The notes beneath the pieces are model-generated. The model was not told where the DNA came from, searched no databases, and saw only the letters and a list, made by a program, of their open reading frames with translations. Shown here in pieces: positions 33,944 through 43,759 of a DNA stretch of 64,000 nucleotides. Positions within the stretch are counted from its first letter, which is position 1, and each line of letters opens with the position of its first letter. Source of the DNA: Paludibaculum fermentans (lineage in GTDB: Bacteria; Acidobacteriota; Terriglobia; Bryobacterales; Bryobacteraceae); assembly GCF_015277775.1 (NCBI RefSeq), contig NZ_CP063849.1, positions 3,224,001 through 3,288,000 on the forward strand. Reading direction: 5' to 3'. Both the position numbers and the translations under genes were made by a program.

Positions 33944-36900
33944 ATGAGACCTACGATTATGGCCGTTTTCGCGCTGGGGCTGTCGCTCCAGGCTCAGGAT
34001 TTTACCAGGGGCGTTGGCATCTACCCTGGCGACCCAAAACAGGATTTCGGGCCAATGCTTCGGCCCGATTCCGGTCCGGCGCGCAATCTGGCCCTGCGGC
34101 GGCCCGCCTTCCACTCCAGCAGCTACGATTACAACCTGACCGCCCAGCTCGTCACGGATGGCATCAAGGACACTCGCGTCCCCCGCTGGGTCTCCGTCTC
34201 GACCAGCCAGCAGGGCGCCCTCAAAAAGAATGAACGCGAGTGGCTGCTCGACGGCAATTGGGTCAGCGGCGTAACCCTGCACGGCAAACAGGCATGGGTC
34301 CAGTTCGAGATCGGCGGCGACGATCCGCCGGAGATCGACCGCATCGAAGTCGACGCCCGCCTGGTGGCCCACGGCGAACCGGAGAACTGGAACTGCCGCG
34401 TGACCGGTTCCGACGATGGCCAGAGCTGGAAAGAGCTCGGCCAGGCCAGCCAGATGTCCCGGCCGACAGGCGAAATCCTGCGCTCGGTCCACTTCCGGCA
34501 GCCGGCCCGCGCCCGCTTCTACCGGATCGTGTTCCAGGACGCCCGCGCCGCCAGCTGGCAGGCGAATGAGGTCACGTTCTACCGCGGCAACGTCCAGGTT
34601 CACCTGGGTGGCCCCTGGAACTTCACCAGCGCCTGGAAACCCGCCGGCGCCGGCCCGGAGTGGGTCTCTGTCGATCTCGGGGCGGAAGCGAAGCTTCAGC
34701 GGGTCGTCCTCACCTGGATCCGCCGCGCCGCCGAGGGCGCCCTGCAGACTTCCTCCGATGGGACGAGCTGGAAAACCGTGCAGCCCCTGCCCGCCGGCAC
34801 GGGGCCCTCCGACTCCATCGACCTGCCGCAGCCTCTTCAGGCACGCTACGTGCGCCTCCAGCTCACGAAACCCGCCTCCCCCGAGGGTTACCTGCTGAGC
34901 GAGCTTGAAGTCTTCGGTACGGGCGGCCTGGTGCCGCAGCCCAAACCCGCGCCGGCCCTCCGCGCCGACGGCAGGCTCGACCTGGCGGGCGGCGGCTGGC
35001 GCGTACAGCGCGATTCCCTGGTCCCCTCCGGCGGGCAGGAGCTCTCCCAGCCCGGTTACCGCGACGCGGATTGGGTGGTGGCCACTGTCCCCGGCACCGT
35101 ACTCTCCAGCTACTACAACGCCGGCGCCCTGCCCGACCCGAACTTCGGTGACAACCAGTTGATGATCTCGGATTCGTTCTTCCACGCCGACTTCTGGTAC
35201 CGCGACGAGTTCACTGCCCCGCCCGCCCAATCTCCAGACCAGCACTTCTGGCTCAATCTCGACGGCATCAACTGGAAGGCGGAGATCTATCTCAACGGCT
35301 CGCGCCTGGGCCGCGTCGAAGGCGGCTTCCTGCGCGGCCGTTTCGACGTCACCAAACTCCTCAAACCGGGCGGCCGCAACGCCATCGCCATTCGCATCGA
35401 GAAACTGGCCCACCCTGGCAGCATCAAGGAAAAGACCTACGAGAGCCCCGACAAGAACGGCGGCGTCCCCGGAGCCGACAACCCCACCTACCACGCCGCC
35501 ATCGGCTGGGACTGGATCCCCACCATCCGAGGCCGCGATACAGGCATCTGGAACGATGTCTACCTCACCTCCACCGGTGCGGTCACCCTGGAAGATCCGC
35601 GGGTCGTCACGGCCCTGCCCCTGCCCGATACTTCCCAGGCCGATGTGACGCTTGAGGTCACCCTCAGGAACAACTCCACCGCCCCCGTAAGCGGTGTCCT
35701 GACCGGCCGCTTCGGCGACGCCACGGTGGCAGCCAAAGTCACCCTGCCCGGCGGCGGGGAACAAACGGTAAAGCTGGATCCATCCAACAATCCTGTCTTA
35801 CATCTTCGGAATCCGAAGCTATGGTGGCCGGCGGGTTACGGCCAGCCCGACCTCTATGACGTGGAGCTGCATTTCGAGACCGCCGCCAACCAGGTCTCCG
35901 ACCGCAAGTCGTTCCGGGCCGGCGTCCGGCAGTTCACCTACAGCGAAGAGGGCGGCGCCCTGCGCATGTGGATCAACGGCCGCCGGTTCGTCCCGCGCGG
36001 GGGTAACTGGGGCTTCGGGGAATCCATGCTCCGCTATCGCGCCCGCGAGTACGACGCGGCCATCCGCTACCACCGCGACATGAACTTCACCATGATCCGG
36101 AACTGGGTGGGTCAGATCGGCGAGGACGCGTTTTATGAGGCCTGCGACCGCCACGGCATCGTCGTCTGGCAGGATTTCTGGCTGGCCAACCCCTGGGACG
36201 GCCCCGATCCGGATGACAACGAAATGTTCATGGGGAACGTCAAAGACACCATCCGGCGCATCCGCAACCATGCCTCCATTGGCCTGTACTGCGGTAGAAA
36301 TGAAGGGTTTCCGCCCAAACCCATCGACGATGGCATCCGCGAGGCACTCGCCGCCCTGCACCCCGGCATCCACTACATCTCCAGCTCCGCCGACGATGTC
36401 GTCAGCGGTCATGGGCCCTATCAGGCGATGCCCCTCAAGACCTATTTCACTGAGCGGGCCACCCCCAAGTTCCATAGCGAGATGGGCATGCCCAACATCG
36501 TCAGCATGGACAGCCTCAAGCAGATGATGCCGGAGTCCGCCATGTGGCCCCAGGGCCGGATGTGGGGGCTTCATGATTTCTGCCTCACCGGTGCGCAGGG
36601 CGGCGCCTCATTCCTCGAACGCATTGAGAAGAGCTATGGGGGAGCGAAGAATATCGCTGATTGGGTCGAACTTGCTCAATTCGTGAACTACGAAGGTCAT
36701 CGGGCAATGTTTGAATCGCAGAGTAAATTCCGGATGGGTCTCCTGATTTGGATGAGCCATCCCACTTGGCCGTCGTTTGTCTGGCAGACGTACGACTATT
36801 TCCTCGAACCGGGCTCAGGTTATTTTGGAAGTAAGAAAGCCTCCGAGCCGCTTCACATCCAATGGAATCCTTCCACCGATGCGATCGAGGTCGTCAACTA

Positions 36901-37492
36901 CAGCGCGGGCGACCAGGTGGGTCTGTCAGCCCAGCTACAGATTCTGAACCTGGACGGGGCAATCAAGCGGGAAGTTTCCTATACCTTGGATTCAAGGGAG
37001 GACAGCACCGTGATCCCCGGCAGGATCGAGTATCCCTCCGGCCTCTCTTCCGTACATTTCTTACGGCTGAAACTTTCTAAGAACGGCCGGTTGATCTCTG
37101 ACAACTTCTACTGGCGCGGGCTCCAGGAAGCCAATTTCCAGGCCCTTCGGCAATTGTCCAGGGCACGGGTATCGGCATCGACCCAGGTTCGGCGCCAGGC
37201 CGGATCCTGGCTTCTGACCACCGAGTTGAGAAACGTCTCCCCCACCCCGGCCCTCATGGTGCGGGCCAAGGCAGTCCGGTCCGGCAGCGGCGATCGGATT
37301 CTGCCCGCCCTGTATAGCGATAATTACATCGCGCTCATGCCCGGCGAGGTGCGCACCATTGTTACCGAGATACGGGAAGCCGACACCCGCGGCGAGGCGC
37401 CCCGCGTCTCCATTGCCGGTTATAACCTCGAGGAAGTTGACCAGAGTGCGGCGGGAGCAAAACAGGCCGCGCCTCCAGTCAGGCCGGAATAA
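33944..37492 (+). CDS. Secreted GH2-type glycosidase with discoidin-like domains
   Basis: An 1182-residue exported enzyme. A short signal peptide (1-~18) is followed by two discoidin/F5-F8C-like sugar-binding domains (about 40-215 and 220-330, each ending in a surface strand such as YRIVFQDARAASWQANEVTFYRG). Then come the GH2 jelly-roll domain (about 350-560, LDGINWKAEIYLNGSRLGRVEG), two Ig-like domains and the TIM barrel. The acid/base is Glu787 in CGRNEGFPP and the nucleophile is Glu846 in FHSEMGMP, 59 residues later. The 'VVWQDFWLANPW' segment resembles exo-beta-glucosaminidase and beta-mannosidase branches of GH2, so amino-sugar or mannose polymers are likely substrates (inference). It is divergent from the small acidic protein. 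Confidence 0.85.
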   Translation: MRPTIMAVFALGLSLQAQDFTRGVGIYPGDPKQDFGPMLRPDSGPARNLALRRPAFHSSSYDYNLTAQLVTDGIKDTRVPRWVSVSTSQQGALKKNEREWLLDGNWVSGVTLHGKQAWVQFEIGGDDPPEIDRIEVDARLVAHGEPENWNCRVTGSDDGQSWKELGQASQMSRPTGEILRSVHFRQPARARFYRIVFQDARAASWQANEVTFYRGNVQVHLGGPWNFTSAWKPAGAGPEWVSVDLGAEAKLQRVVLTWIRRAAEGALQTSSDGTSWKTVQPLPAGTGPSDSIDLPQPLQARYVRLQLTKPASPEGYLLSELEVFGTGGLVPQPKPAPALRADGRLDLAGGGWRVQRDSLVPSGGQELSQPGYRDADWVVATVPGTVLSSYYNAGALPDPNFGDNQLMISDSFFHADFWYRDEFTAPPAQSPDQHFWLNLDGINWKAEIYLNGSRLGRVEGGFLRGRFDVTKLLKPGGRNAIAIRIEKLAHPGSIKEKTYESPDKNGGVPGADNPTYHAAIGWDWIPTIRGRDTGIWNDVYLTSTGAVTLEDPRVVTALPLPDTSQADVTLEVTLRNNSTAPVSGVLTGRFGDATVAAKVTLPGGGEQTVKLDPSNNPVLHLRNPKLWWPAGYGQPDLYDVELHFETAANQVSDRKSFRAGVRQFTYSEEGGALRMWINGRRFVPRGGNWGFGESMLRYRAREYDAAIRYHRDMNFTMIRNWVGQIGEDAFYEACDRHGIVVWQDFWLANPWDGPDPDDNEMFMGNVKDTIRRIRNHASIGLYCGRNEGFPPKPIDDGIREALAALHPGIHYISSSADDVVSGHGPYQAMPLKTYFTERATPKFHSEMGMPNIVSMDSLKQMMPESAMWPQGRMWGLHDFCLTGAQGGASFLERIEKSYGGAKNIADWVELAQFVNYEGHRAMFESQSKFRMGLLIWMSHPTWPSFVWQTYDYFLEPGSGYFGSKKASEPLHIQWNPSTDAIEVVNYSAGDQVGLSAQLQILNLDGAIKREVSYTLDSREDSTVIPGRIEYPSGLSSVHFLRLKLSKNGRLISDNFYWRGLQEANFQALRQLSRARVSASTQVRRQAGSWLLTTELRNVSPTPALMVRAKAVRSGSGDRILPALYSDNYIALMPGEVRTIVTEIREADTRGEAPRVSIAGYNLEEVDQSAAGAKQAAPPVRPE

Positions 37493-37632
37493 TATCCTGA
37501 TTGCGGCCAAGAGTAGGGCCAGCCGGCCCATTACTCTCTTAACAATAATGTCTAGTCTGAGGGGGTGGTTATTCACCGCGCCGGGGCCACCTCCTTGACC
37601 CGTTGTTTGCATCTATGATATGTAGTAATGCA

Positions 37633-37908
37633 ATGGCGGATCCAAAACCAACCAAAATTGAGAAGGCCCTTGACTTCAAGGCCAAGTATCAGACCCTGAT
37701 GAACGAAGCCCGTGACGAAGCTATCGCTTCGATCCAGGGCCAAATTGGGACTCTCAAAGAGCTCGGCTTCACATTCGAACTCGTGGAGTCGGGCAGCCGG
37801 TTCAGCGCCAAGGCCCCCAAGGCCGGCGAGAAGAAACAACGCACTTGCAAGATTTGTGGCAAGACCGGCCATAATGCAAGAACCTGCCCTCAAAGACCGA
37901 ACGCCTAA
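37633..37908 (+). CDS. CCHC zinc-knuckle protein
   Basis: A 91-residue cytoplasmic protein. The first ~65 residues are helical and charged (KIEKALDFKAKYQTLMNEARDEAIASIQ). The end carries one retroviral-type zinc knuckle, CKICGKTGHNARTC, with the exact C-x2-C-x4-H-x4-C spacing and the Gly-His pair. Such knuckles bind single-stranded RNA or DNA and are common in eukaryotes but rare in bacteria. Upstream in-frame starts (an ATG at 37615 and a near-start at 37603) are possible, and none has a good ribosome site. A strong terminator follows. Nucleic-acid binding is likely; the target is unknown. Confidence 0.75.
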   Translation: MADPKPTKIEKALDFKAKYQTLMNEARDEAIASIQGQIGTLKELGFTFELVESGSRFSAKAPKAGEKKQRTCKICGKTGHNARTCPQRPNA

Positions 37909-37929
37909 TACGTCGTCAAGATTGAGTAG

Positions 37930-37967
37930 ACCCGCCACCCGCTCTCACGCGAGTGGCGGGTTTTTCG
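37930..37967 (+). terminator. Rho-independent terminator after the zinc-knuckle gene
   Basis: A 9-bp stem (ACCCGCCAC / GTGGCGGGT, 37930-37938 with 37953-37961) encloses a 14-base loop and is followed by a T-run. It lies 22 bp after the stop codon, so the zinc-knuckle gene is an independent transcript unit or the end of the glycosidase unit. Confidence 0.9.
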
Positions 37968-38608
37968 TTTCCAGCGGACCCACCGCCGGCGTCCGGGCGG
38001 CTCCAACGCCAGGGCACGGCCGCCGGCTGAATCGGTCCAAAACTACACCAATTTGAGTGCAATTTACGCGTAAAAGCCACTCATTCAAGTGACGATTTCT
38101 ATCTAAAGATAGCTAACGTCTGACTCATGCCAGGCGAACGCACTCGCTCACGCACCGCCTTGCCGCCGCTGGCTCAGCTGCCGCATGGCAGGCTGCGGCC
38201 AAGTCAGATCGGACGCCATGTTCCTCACTCCAGAGGATTTCCCCATGCTCCAGCCTCGCGGCCTCCCCCGCCCCACGGTTCCCACCAGGCTCAATAAGCC
38301 CCATCATCGCCCAGCCGCCCTGAACTTCGGAATCCGAATTTCTTCTTTTCAATAACTATAAATCTCTCCACATACAATCACTATTATTCCGAATAACCAA
38401 TCCTCGATCTTGGGCGCGGCAGGGTAGTACCCCCATCGATAAGCTGGCCGTCTTGCGCCCATGACGGCTCATCAATGAATACCTGCGCTATTCCGGAGTG
38501 ATGATAACCACCTCCGGGAAGAGCGGCGGCAGGCACCTGTGACCCCCTGCTTCTCCAGGCAGGCCGTCCGCGCTCTCTACCGGCTCTACGCCTTCCCACA
38601 AATAGGAA
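37968..38608. other. Gene-free, partly AT-rich interval with a long dyad
   Basis: No supported gene. From about 38040 to 38115 and again from 38345 to 38400 the base composition becomes AT-rich against a GC-rich background. TTTACGCGTAAA (38063-38074) is a 12-bp palindrome, flanked symmetrically by TGAGTG (38054-38059) and CACTCA (38078-38083). CTATCT-AA-AGATAG follows at 38099-38112. These are features of a regulated promoter or small-RNA gene, but I cannot define either. Confidence 0.4.
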
Positions 38609-38647
38609 ACGGCCCGGCCGCACCCTTCTGGGGCACAGCCGGGCCGT
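38609..38647 (-). terminator. Terminator of the Ig-repeat protein gene
   Basis: ACGGCCCGGC (38609-38618) and GCCGGGCCGT (38638-38647) form a perfect 10-bp stem. Read leftward it is followed by TTCCTATTT. It lies 27 bp beyond the stop codon of the leftward gene that ends at 38675. Confidence 0.75.
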
Positions 38648-38674
38648 CTCTTCAACGGACTCGCTCGAGGGCCG

Positions 38675-41600
38675 CTAACGGCCAGTGACCGGTAGCGACG
38701 TGAAACTCAGCGTTGGGCTGAATCGCAGGCCCAGGGCCACGGTTCCGGAGTTTTGGTTGTTCACGAACTCAACCGTTCCGCGCCGCCCGCTGAGGACGGG
38801 GAAACGATCCGTCATCGAGAACGAGGTGTGCCCGCCGGCGCCGATGGCGATGGCATCACGGCCCAACTCATTCCCGCTGTCGTCCCGCATGATCGCGGTG
38901 AGTGTACCCGTACTGTCGAGGTTCACCAGGGCCACACCAGTGGAGAATCCGTTCGTGTGGTCATAGGAAACCAGAACATTCGTGGGGAACTTCGTTTCCA
39001 GGGGAGAGGTGCCCTCGGAATCGCTGCCCGACCCGCTGCGCTGCCGGAATATCGCGTACCCCGAGAGCGCCGCCGAACTCCGCACATCCGCCCAGCCCAC
39101 CGATGTGGTCGAGATCAGGGCTTCTGTATCGATCTGCAGCAGCCCGTTGGAGGCGATCGTGCGATCCACGACAGCCGCCGAGACCGTCACCGAACTGCCT
39201 GCCTGCGAGACGGTCAGGGGCAGCACCAGCGGAGTGCCATCCTCGGCCATCAGGTTCACCCGCACCTGGGCGGGCGAGGAGGTGGGATTGAGCAGGACGA
39301 TGCTGGTCTTCCAGCCTCCACCGGAGGCCAGTTGGGCGATGACACCGGCTCGCGGCTGCGTTGTGCCCGAACCGATCGTGATCGTGAATGGAGTCGAGGA
39401 GGAAAGGCCCGTCCCGTCGACAATCCTCACCACAAACTGGAACTGGCCCTGGAGCGTAGGAATGCCCGTCAGCGTGCCGGCATTGGAAAGCGTCAGCCCA
39501 TTCGGCAGGGCGCCGGAAGTGACACTCCAGTTGTAGGGGCCCGTGCCGCCGTTCGCGCCAAACGTCAGGAAGTAGCTGGAGCCGACGCTGCCGTCGGGCA
39601 GCGGCGAGGTCGTCGTGATCGTGACGCCGCCGGTGATCGTCAGCGAGAACGACTGTGTCGTGCTGGCGCCGCTGGCATCCACCACGCGGACGACGAATTG
39701 ATAGGTGCCGCCGGAGGTCGGCGTCCCGCTGATGATGCCCTGCGTCGAGAACAGCATCCCTGTGGGCAGCGTCCCCGAGCTGATCGACCAGGTGTAAGGA
39801 GCCGTGCCGCCCGTCGCCGAGAAGGTCTGCGAATAGAAGAAATTCGCTGTGCCGCCCGGCAGCGGGGAGACATTCGTGATGTGCAGCACCGAGCCCACCG
39901 AGAGCGTGTATAGCTGATTCACAGCCGCGCCCTGGCTATCGCTGGCCCGGATCGTGAAAGAGAAGGTCCCGCTGGAAGTGGGTGTTCCGCTCAGCACTCC
40001 ACCCGTCGAGATGTTGAGCCCAGGCGGCAGCGCGCCCGAGAAGAGCGAGAAGATGTACGGCGCTACGCCGCCCGATGCGGTCAGGGTCTGCGAATAGGTC
40101 ACGCCGACCGAACCGCCAGGCACCGTCGAGGGTGAGATCACAATGCCCGAAACCACAGACCCGACGGCCAGCGTAAACGTGCCCGTCACCGAAGCGCCGG
40201 CCGCATCCTGCGCGCGGACTGTGAACGACGAGGTCGCCGCACCCAGGGGCGTGCCGGAAATCAGGCCGCTGGTGTTCAGGGTGAGCCCGGCAGGCAGTGT
40301 CCCGCCCTGCAGCGAGAAGATGTACGGCGGCGTGCCGCCCGTGGCGGCGATCGTCTGTGAATAGGCTACTCCGACCGAACCATTGGGCAGCGTGGCCGGC
40401 GTCGTGAGCGTCAGGCCCGACCCGACGGTGAGGGAGAACACCCCCTGCACCGAGGCGCCGGTGTTGTCTGTCAGCAGGATGCTGAACGAGTACGTGCCGG
40501 CCGTCGTCGGGGTGCCGCTCAGCGAGCCGTTGGTGCTGAGTTGGAGCCCCGGAGGAATCGAGCCGCCCGAGAACGTCCAGATGTAGGGAGGCGTCCCGCC
40601 GCTGCCGGCCATCGTGGCCGTGTACGCCTGGTTCAGCGGCGCAACAGGGAGCGGAGACGGTGTCGTGATCGCCAGCGTGCTGCCCGCAAGCGTCACAGTG
40701 AGATTCATCGTCTTCGTCGTGACGACGCTCTGCCCATCGGTGACACGCAGCAGGAAGATATAGGACCCGACGGTGGTGGGTGTGCCGGAGATGAGGCCGC
40801 TGGGCGACAGGCCCAGCCCGGGCGGAATCGAACCTTCCGTCTGGATCCAGGTGTACGGCTGTGTGCCGCCGCTGGCCGTCATGGTTTGCGAATACGGCAC
40901 GTTCACAGTCGCGCCGGGTAGCGTCGACGGTGTGTCGATGTTGAAACCGGCGGCGCCGACCGTCAACACGAAGTCCTTGGTGGTCGTCAATCCGGTCGCA
41001 TCGCTGACCAGGACCGTGAAGGTGTACGAACCGGCGACGGTCGGTGTCCCGGACAGTTGGCCGCTGGCAGCGAGGCTGATCCCGGCCGGCAGGGAGCCAC
41101 CCGGGACGCTGAACGTGTAAGGCGCCGTGCCGCCCACCGCCGTCAGAGTCTGCGAATAGGCAGCGCCCGTCGGTGCGTTCGGTAGCGGTGAGGCGGTCAC
41201 GAAGCTCAGCGTGCTGCCCACGGTGACGTTGAACGACTGCAGCGTGAAGGCTCCAGACGAGTCGGTCACTCGAGCAACGAAGTTATACGTGCCGTTCGCA
41301 GTCGGGGTGCCGTTGACGACACCAATGGACAACAGCGTGAGCCCTGCCGGCAGCGAACCGCCCGCCTGGCTCCAGGTATACGGGCCGGATCCGCCGGTGA
41401 CGGCAAGCGCTTGGCTATACACGGCGCCCAGCGATCCGGACGGCAGCGGGTTGGCCGTGGTGATCTGCAGCGACGGACTAATGGAGATCACCAGCGGGAC
41501 AGTCGCCGAGGTGGAACTTGCGTCGGTGACCCTGGCAAAGAAGGTGGTGGTGCCCGCCGTAGTCGGCACGCCGGAAATCACACCCAATGGCGAGAGGCTC

Positions 41601-42916
41601 AATCCGGCCGGCAGCACGCCGCTGAAGTTGTTCCAGGTGTACGGCGGAGTGCCGCCAACGCTGCTTAACGAGTATTGATAGGCGGCCCCGATACTCCCCG
41701 AAGGCAGGGGCGATACCGTCGTCACCGCCAGGCCAACGCCGATGGTCAGCGTGAACGGCTGGGTGGCCAGGTTCAAGCCGTTGTCCTGGACCTTCGCGGT
41801 GAAGCTCACCGTGACTGGCCCGGTCGGCGTACCGCTCAGCAGGCCCGCCGGTGAGAGCGTGAGACCGGCCGGCAGTTGGCCCGACGTGAGCGACCATGTG
41901 TAGGGAGCCGCGCCGCCCACCACGTTCAGAGCGGTGCTGTAGAACGACGCCACCGATCCGATCGGCAGGCTCGAGTTCGTCGTAATGGTCAGCACCGATG
42001 AGATGCTGATGGAGAACAACTGCGTCGCAAACGCCGAAGTCGTATCGGTCACACGGGCGGTAAAGGTAAAGGTTCCGCCGGAGAAGGGTGTACCGGTCAA
42101 AGCGCCGCCGGGTGAGAGCTGCACGCCGGGCGGCAGTGTGCCCGAATCCAGGCTCCAGGTATAACTCGGACTTCCTCCGGTCGCCGTCAGGTTGGTGTTG
42201 TAGGGCAGCCCCAGCGTGCCGCTCGGCAGTGGGCTCAGCGAACTGATCGCCAGCCCCTGCGCAATCACCAGTGAGAAATTGCGGGTAGACGACACCTGCG
42301 AGGAGTCGGTGACCCGGACGGTCACCTGCGACGTACCCGACACCGTGGGCGTTCCGCCCAGTACTCCACTGGTATTCAAGGTCAGGCCCGCGGGCAGCGA
42401 GCCGCCGGATACCGCGTAACTCAGCGTGCCGGTGCCGCCTTGGCCCGTGATCACGGTGGAATAAGGGATGCCGACGGAGCCGCGCGGCAGCGCCGCGGTC
42501 GTCACCACCGGACTGCCGGTCGATTGCACGGTCAACGATCCCGTGTTTGATCCGCCGGCCGTTGTCAGCGTCTTGTAACCGCCAGGCGCGGCAAACGAAC
42601 CGGCCGGAAAATAGAAAGTGAAGGCAGTGGGCGCTCCGATGGCATTGTGGACGTCGACCACCAATAAGTCATAGTTCAGCTGCGCATTGGGAAAGAACCC
42701 AATATCATCGCAGGCGGGAGAGCAGGACGCCTGCGAGGAAGCCACAACCGTGGCGGAGGAAACGAGGGCGGGGGCGGTGTACTGAAAATTGAGAGTGCGT
42801 CCGTCTGACGCAACGCCGGTGAAACTGTACACAGCGGTGGCGGCAAACGACGGTGTAATTGCTCCGATCATCAGCAACAAAGCAAGGAGGATCTTTGATG
42901 TGGGCATACGTTTCAT
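38675..42916 (-). CDS. Giant secreted protein of twelve Ig-like repeats
   Basis: A 1413-residue exported protein. A signal peptide (1-~25, LLALLLMIGAITPSFA) and a ~110-residue N-terminal domain come first. Twelve repeats of about 86 residues follow (about 135-1185), each with the pattern SPLPxGxxGxxYSxxLxAxGGxxPYTWSxxxGxLPxGLxLSxxGxLSGTPTxxGTxxFxxRVTD. This is the 'putative Ig domain' (He_PIG-like) repeat common in secreted bacterial proteins. The last ~223 residues are the same C-terminal module (GGGWKTSIVLLNP ... YDHTNGFSTGVALVNL ... LGLRFSP) seen in the PKD protein at 3521-6550. Each repeat has highly similar DNA, so copy number may vary. It is likely an adhesin or cell-surface scaffold; no catalytic motif is visible. 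Transcribed leftward from a promoter near 42920-43140. Confidence 0.88.
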   Translation of the reverse strand: MKRMPTSKILLALLLMIGAITPSFAATAVYSFTGVASDGRTLNFQYTAPALVSSATVVASSQASCSPACDDIGFFPNAQLNYDLLVVDVHNAIGAPTAFTFYFPAGSFAAPGGYKTLTTAGGSNTGSLTVQSTGSPVVTTAALPRGSVGIPYSTVITGQGGTGTLSYAVSGGSLPAGLTLNTSGVLGGTPTVSGTSQVTVRVTDSSQVSSTRNFSLVIAQGLAISSLSPLPSGTLGLPYNTNLTATGGSPSYTWSLDSGTLPPGVQLSPGGALTGTPFSGGTFTFTARVTDTTSAFATQLFSISISSVLTITTNSSLPIGSVASFYSTALNVVGGAAPYTWSLTSGQLPAGLTLSPAGLLSGTPTGPVTVSFTAKVQDNGLNLATQPFTLTIGVGLAVTTVSPLPSGSIGAAYQYSLSSVGGTPPYTWNNFSGVLPAGLSLSPLGVISGVPTTAGTTTFFARVTDASSTSATVPLVISISPSLQITTANPLPSGSLGAVYSQALAVTGGSGPYTWSQAGGSLPAGLTLLSIGVVNGTPTANGTYNFVARVTDSSGAFTLQSFNVTVGSTLSFVTASPLPNAPTGAAYSQTLTAVGGTAPYTFSVPGGSLPAGISLAASGQLSGTPTVAGSYTFTVLVSDATGLTTTKDFVLTVGAAGFNIDTPSTLPGATVNVPYSQTMTASGGTQPYTWIQTEGSIPPGLGLSPSGLISGTPTTVGSYIFLLRVTDGQSVVTTKTMNLTVTLAGSTLAITTPSPLPVAPLNQAYTATMAGSGGTPPYIWTFSGGSIPPGLQLSTNGSLSGTPTTAGTYSFSILLTDNTGASVQGVFSLTVGSGLTLTTPATLPNGSVGVAYSQTIAATGGTPPYIFSLQGGTLPAGLTLNTSGLISGTPLGAATSSFTVRAQDAAGASVTGTFTLAVGSVVSGIVISPSTVPGGSVGVTYSQTLTASGGVAPYIFSLFSGALPPGLNISTGGVLSGTPTSSGTFSFTIRASDSQGAAVNQLYTLSVGSVLHITNVSPLPGGTANFFYSQTFSATGGTAPYTWSISSGTLPTGMLFSTQGIISGTPTSGGTYQFVVRVVDASGASTTQSFSLTITGGVTITTTSPLPDGSVGSSYFLTFGANGGTGPYNWSVTSGALPNGLTLSNAGTLTGIPTLQGQFQFVVRIVDGTGLSSSTPFTITIGSGTTQPRAGVIAQLASGGGWKTSIVLLNPTSSPAQVRVNLMAEDGTPLVLPLTVSQAGSSVTVSAAVVDRTIASNGLLQIDTEALISTTSVGWADVRSSAALSGYAIFRQRSGSGSDSEGTSPLETKFPTNVLVSYDHTNGFSTGVALVNLDSTGTLTAIMRDDSGNELGRDAIAIGAGGHTSFSMTDRFPVLSGRRGTVEFVNNQNSGTVALGLRFSPTLSFTSLPVTGR

Positions 42917-43144
42917 AATTTCTGAGGCAATTGAACGGCCAGCATCTCCAATGGCCCGAAAACCCCGGGTTCAGGCGGAGGGGCGGGCCCTGCGTGTGGC
43001 AATTTCCGCCTCAGTATAAGCTCCTCCAATAGGCCATGTCCAAACAATTCTCTCGCTAATGTTTTGGGACAGCCGCCTGAAATCCGCATGTCAGGTCTAA
43101 GGTATCTGGCTGAGATGGACGATAGAGAGCTGGAGAGGCCGAGT

Positions 43145-43759
43145 ATGCAGATCAGCAGTGACGCAAGAATTGAAATCCTGAAGGACTCCGAAGAGCGCCC
43201 CCTACTCGTTCTGGAAAGCCGCCAGATGACCGCCATCGCCTTCGGCGTGGTCCTGGTCATCGGCATCGTGGCCTGCACGGCCTACCTGGTCGGGCGCAGG
43301 CTCCCTGAACGTGCGGCGGCGGCAAGTCCGGCCCCGGCCGTGCATACCCGCCGGGCCAGGACGGTTGCGAGGCCCGCCGTCAGCGCTCCGCCCCCGGCGG
43401 CCAGCGTAGCCGCCGCCACGCCGGCCCCCGCCCCAACACCGGTCCAGGCGCAGGCCGTCAAGCCACCCGCCCCACCCCAACCGGCGCCCGTCCAGAATCC
43501 CGCGCCCGCCGTTTCCAGCACGGGCCTGATCCAGCCGGTGAAGGGCCAGAACTTCCTCCAGGTCGGCAACCTGACCCCTGACACGGTGCAGCCCTTTGTG
43601 GAAAGCCTGAATGCCAAGGGCTTCCGGGCCAAACTCGCGGCAGGCGCCGACAGGAATAGCGTGCGCATCCTCATCGGCCCCCTCAAGAATGCGGAGATTG
43701 CTCCGGTCTCGGCGGACCTGACGAAGGCCGGCTTCGCCAACTTCCCCAAGTTCTATTGA
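43145..43759 (+). CDS. Inner-membrane SPOR-domain protein
   Basis: A 204-residue protein with a short cytoplasmic N-terminus, one membrane span (about 30-50, TAIAFGVVLVIGIVACTAYLVG), a ~75-residue Pro/Ala linker and a C-terminal SPOR-like domain (about 130-204, FLQVGNLTPDTVQPFVESLNAKGF ... VRILIGPLKNAE). SPOR domains bind peptidoglycan stripped of stem peptides at the division septum. I chose the ATG at 43145 because GGAGAGG lies 6 bases before it; in-frame ATGs at 43088 and 43115 have no such site. The stop codon abuts the convergent pckA stop, with no base between. Confidence 0.78.
   Translation: MQISSDARIEILKDSEERPLLVLESRQMTAIAFGVVLVIGIVACTAYLVGRRLPERAAAASPAPAVHTRRARTVARPAVSAPPPAASVAAATPAPAPTPVQAQAVKPPAPPQPAPVQNPAPAVSSTGLIQPVKGQNFLQVGNLTPDTVQPFVESLNAKGFRAKLAAGADRNSVRILIGPLKNAEIAPVSADLTKAGFANFPKFY

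Noticed and set aside
33767-35764. Long leftward open frame (about 670 codons) upstream of the small acidic protein
   Set aside because: It is the mirror of the GH2/discoidin gene on the plus strand; in GC-rich genes the antisense frame stays open by codon bias. Only the last 63 codons have a start with a strong ribosome site.
37603-37632. Longer N-terminus for the zinc-knuckle protein
   Set aside because: Adds ten residues without conserved features and has no ribosome site; kept only as a possibility.
38675-42916. Regular repeats that might suggest a CRISPR-like or satellite array
   Set aside because: The ~258-bp period is a multiple of three and encodes Ig-like domains; there are no short identical repeats with unique spacers.
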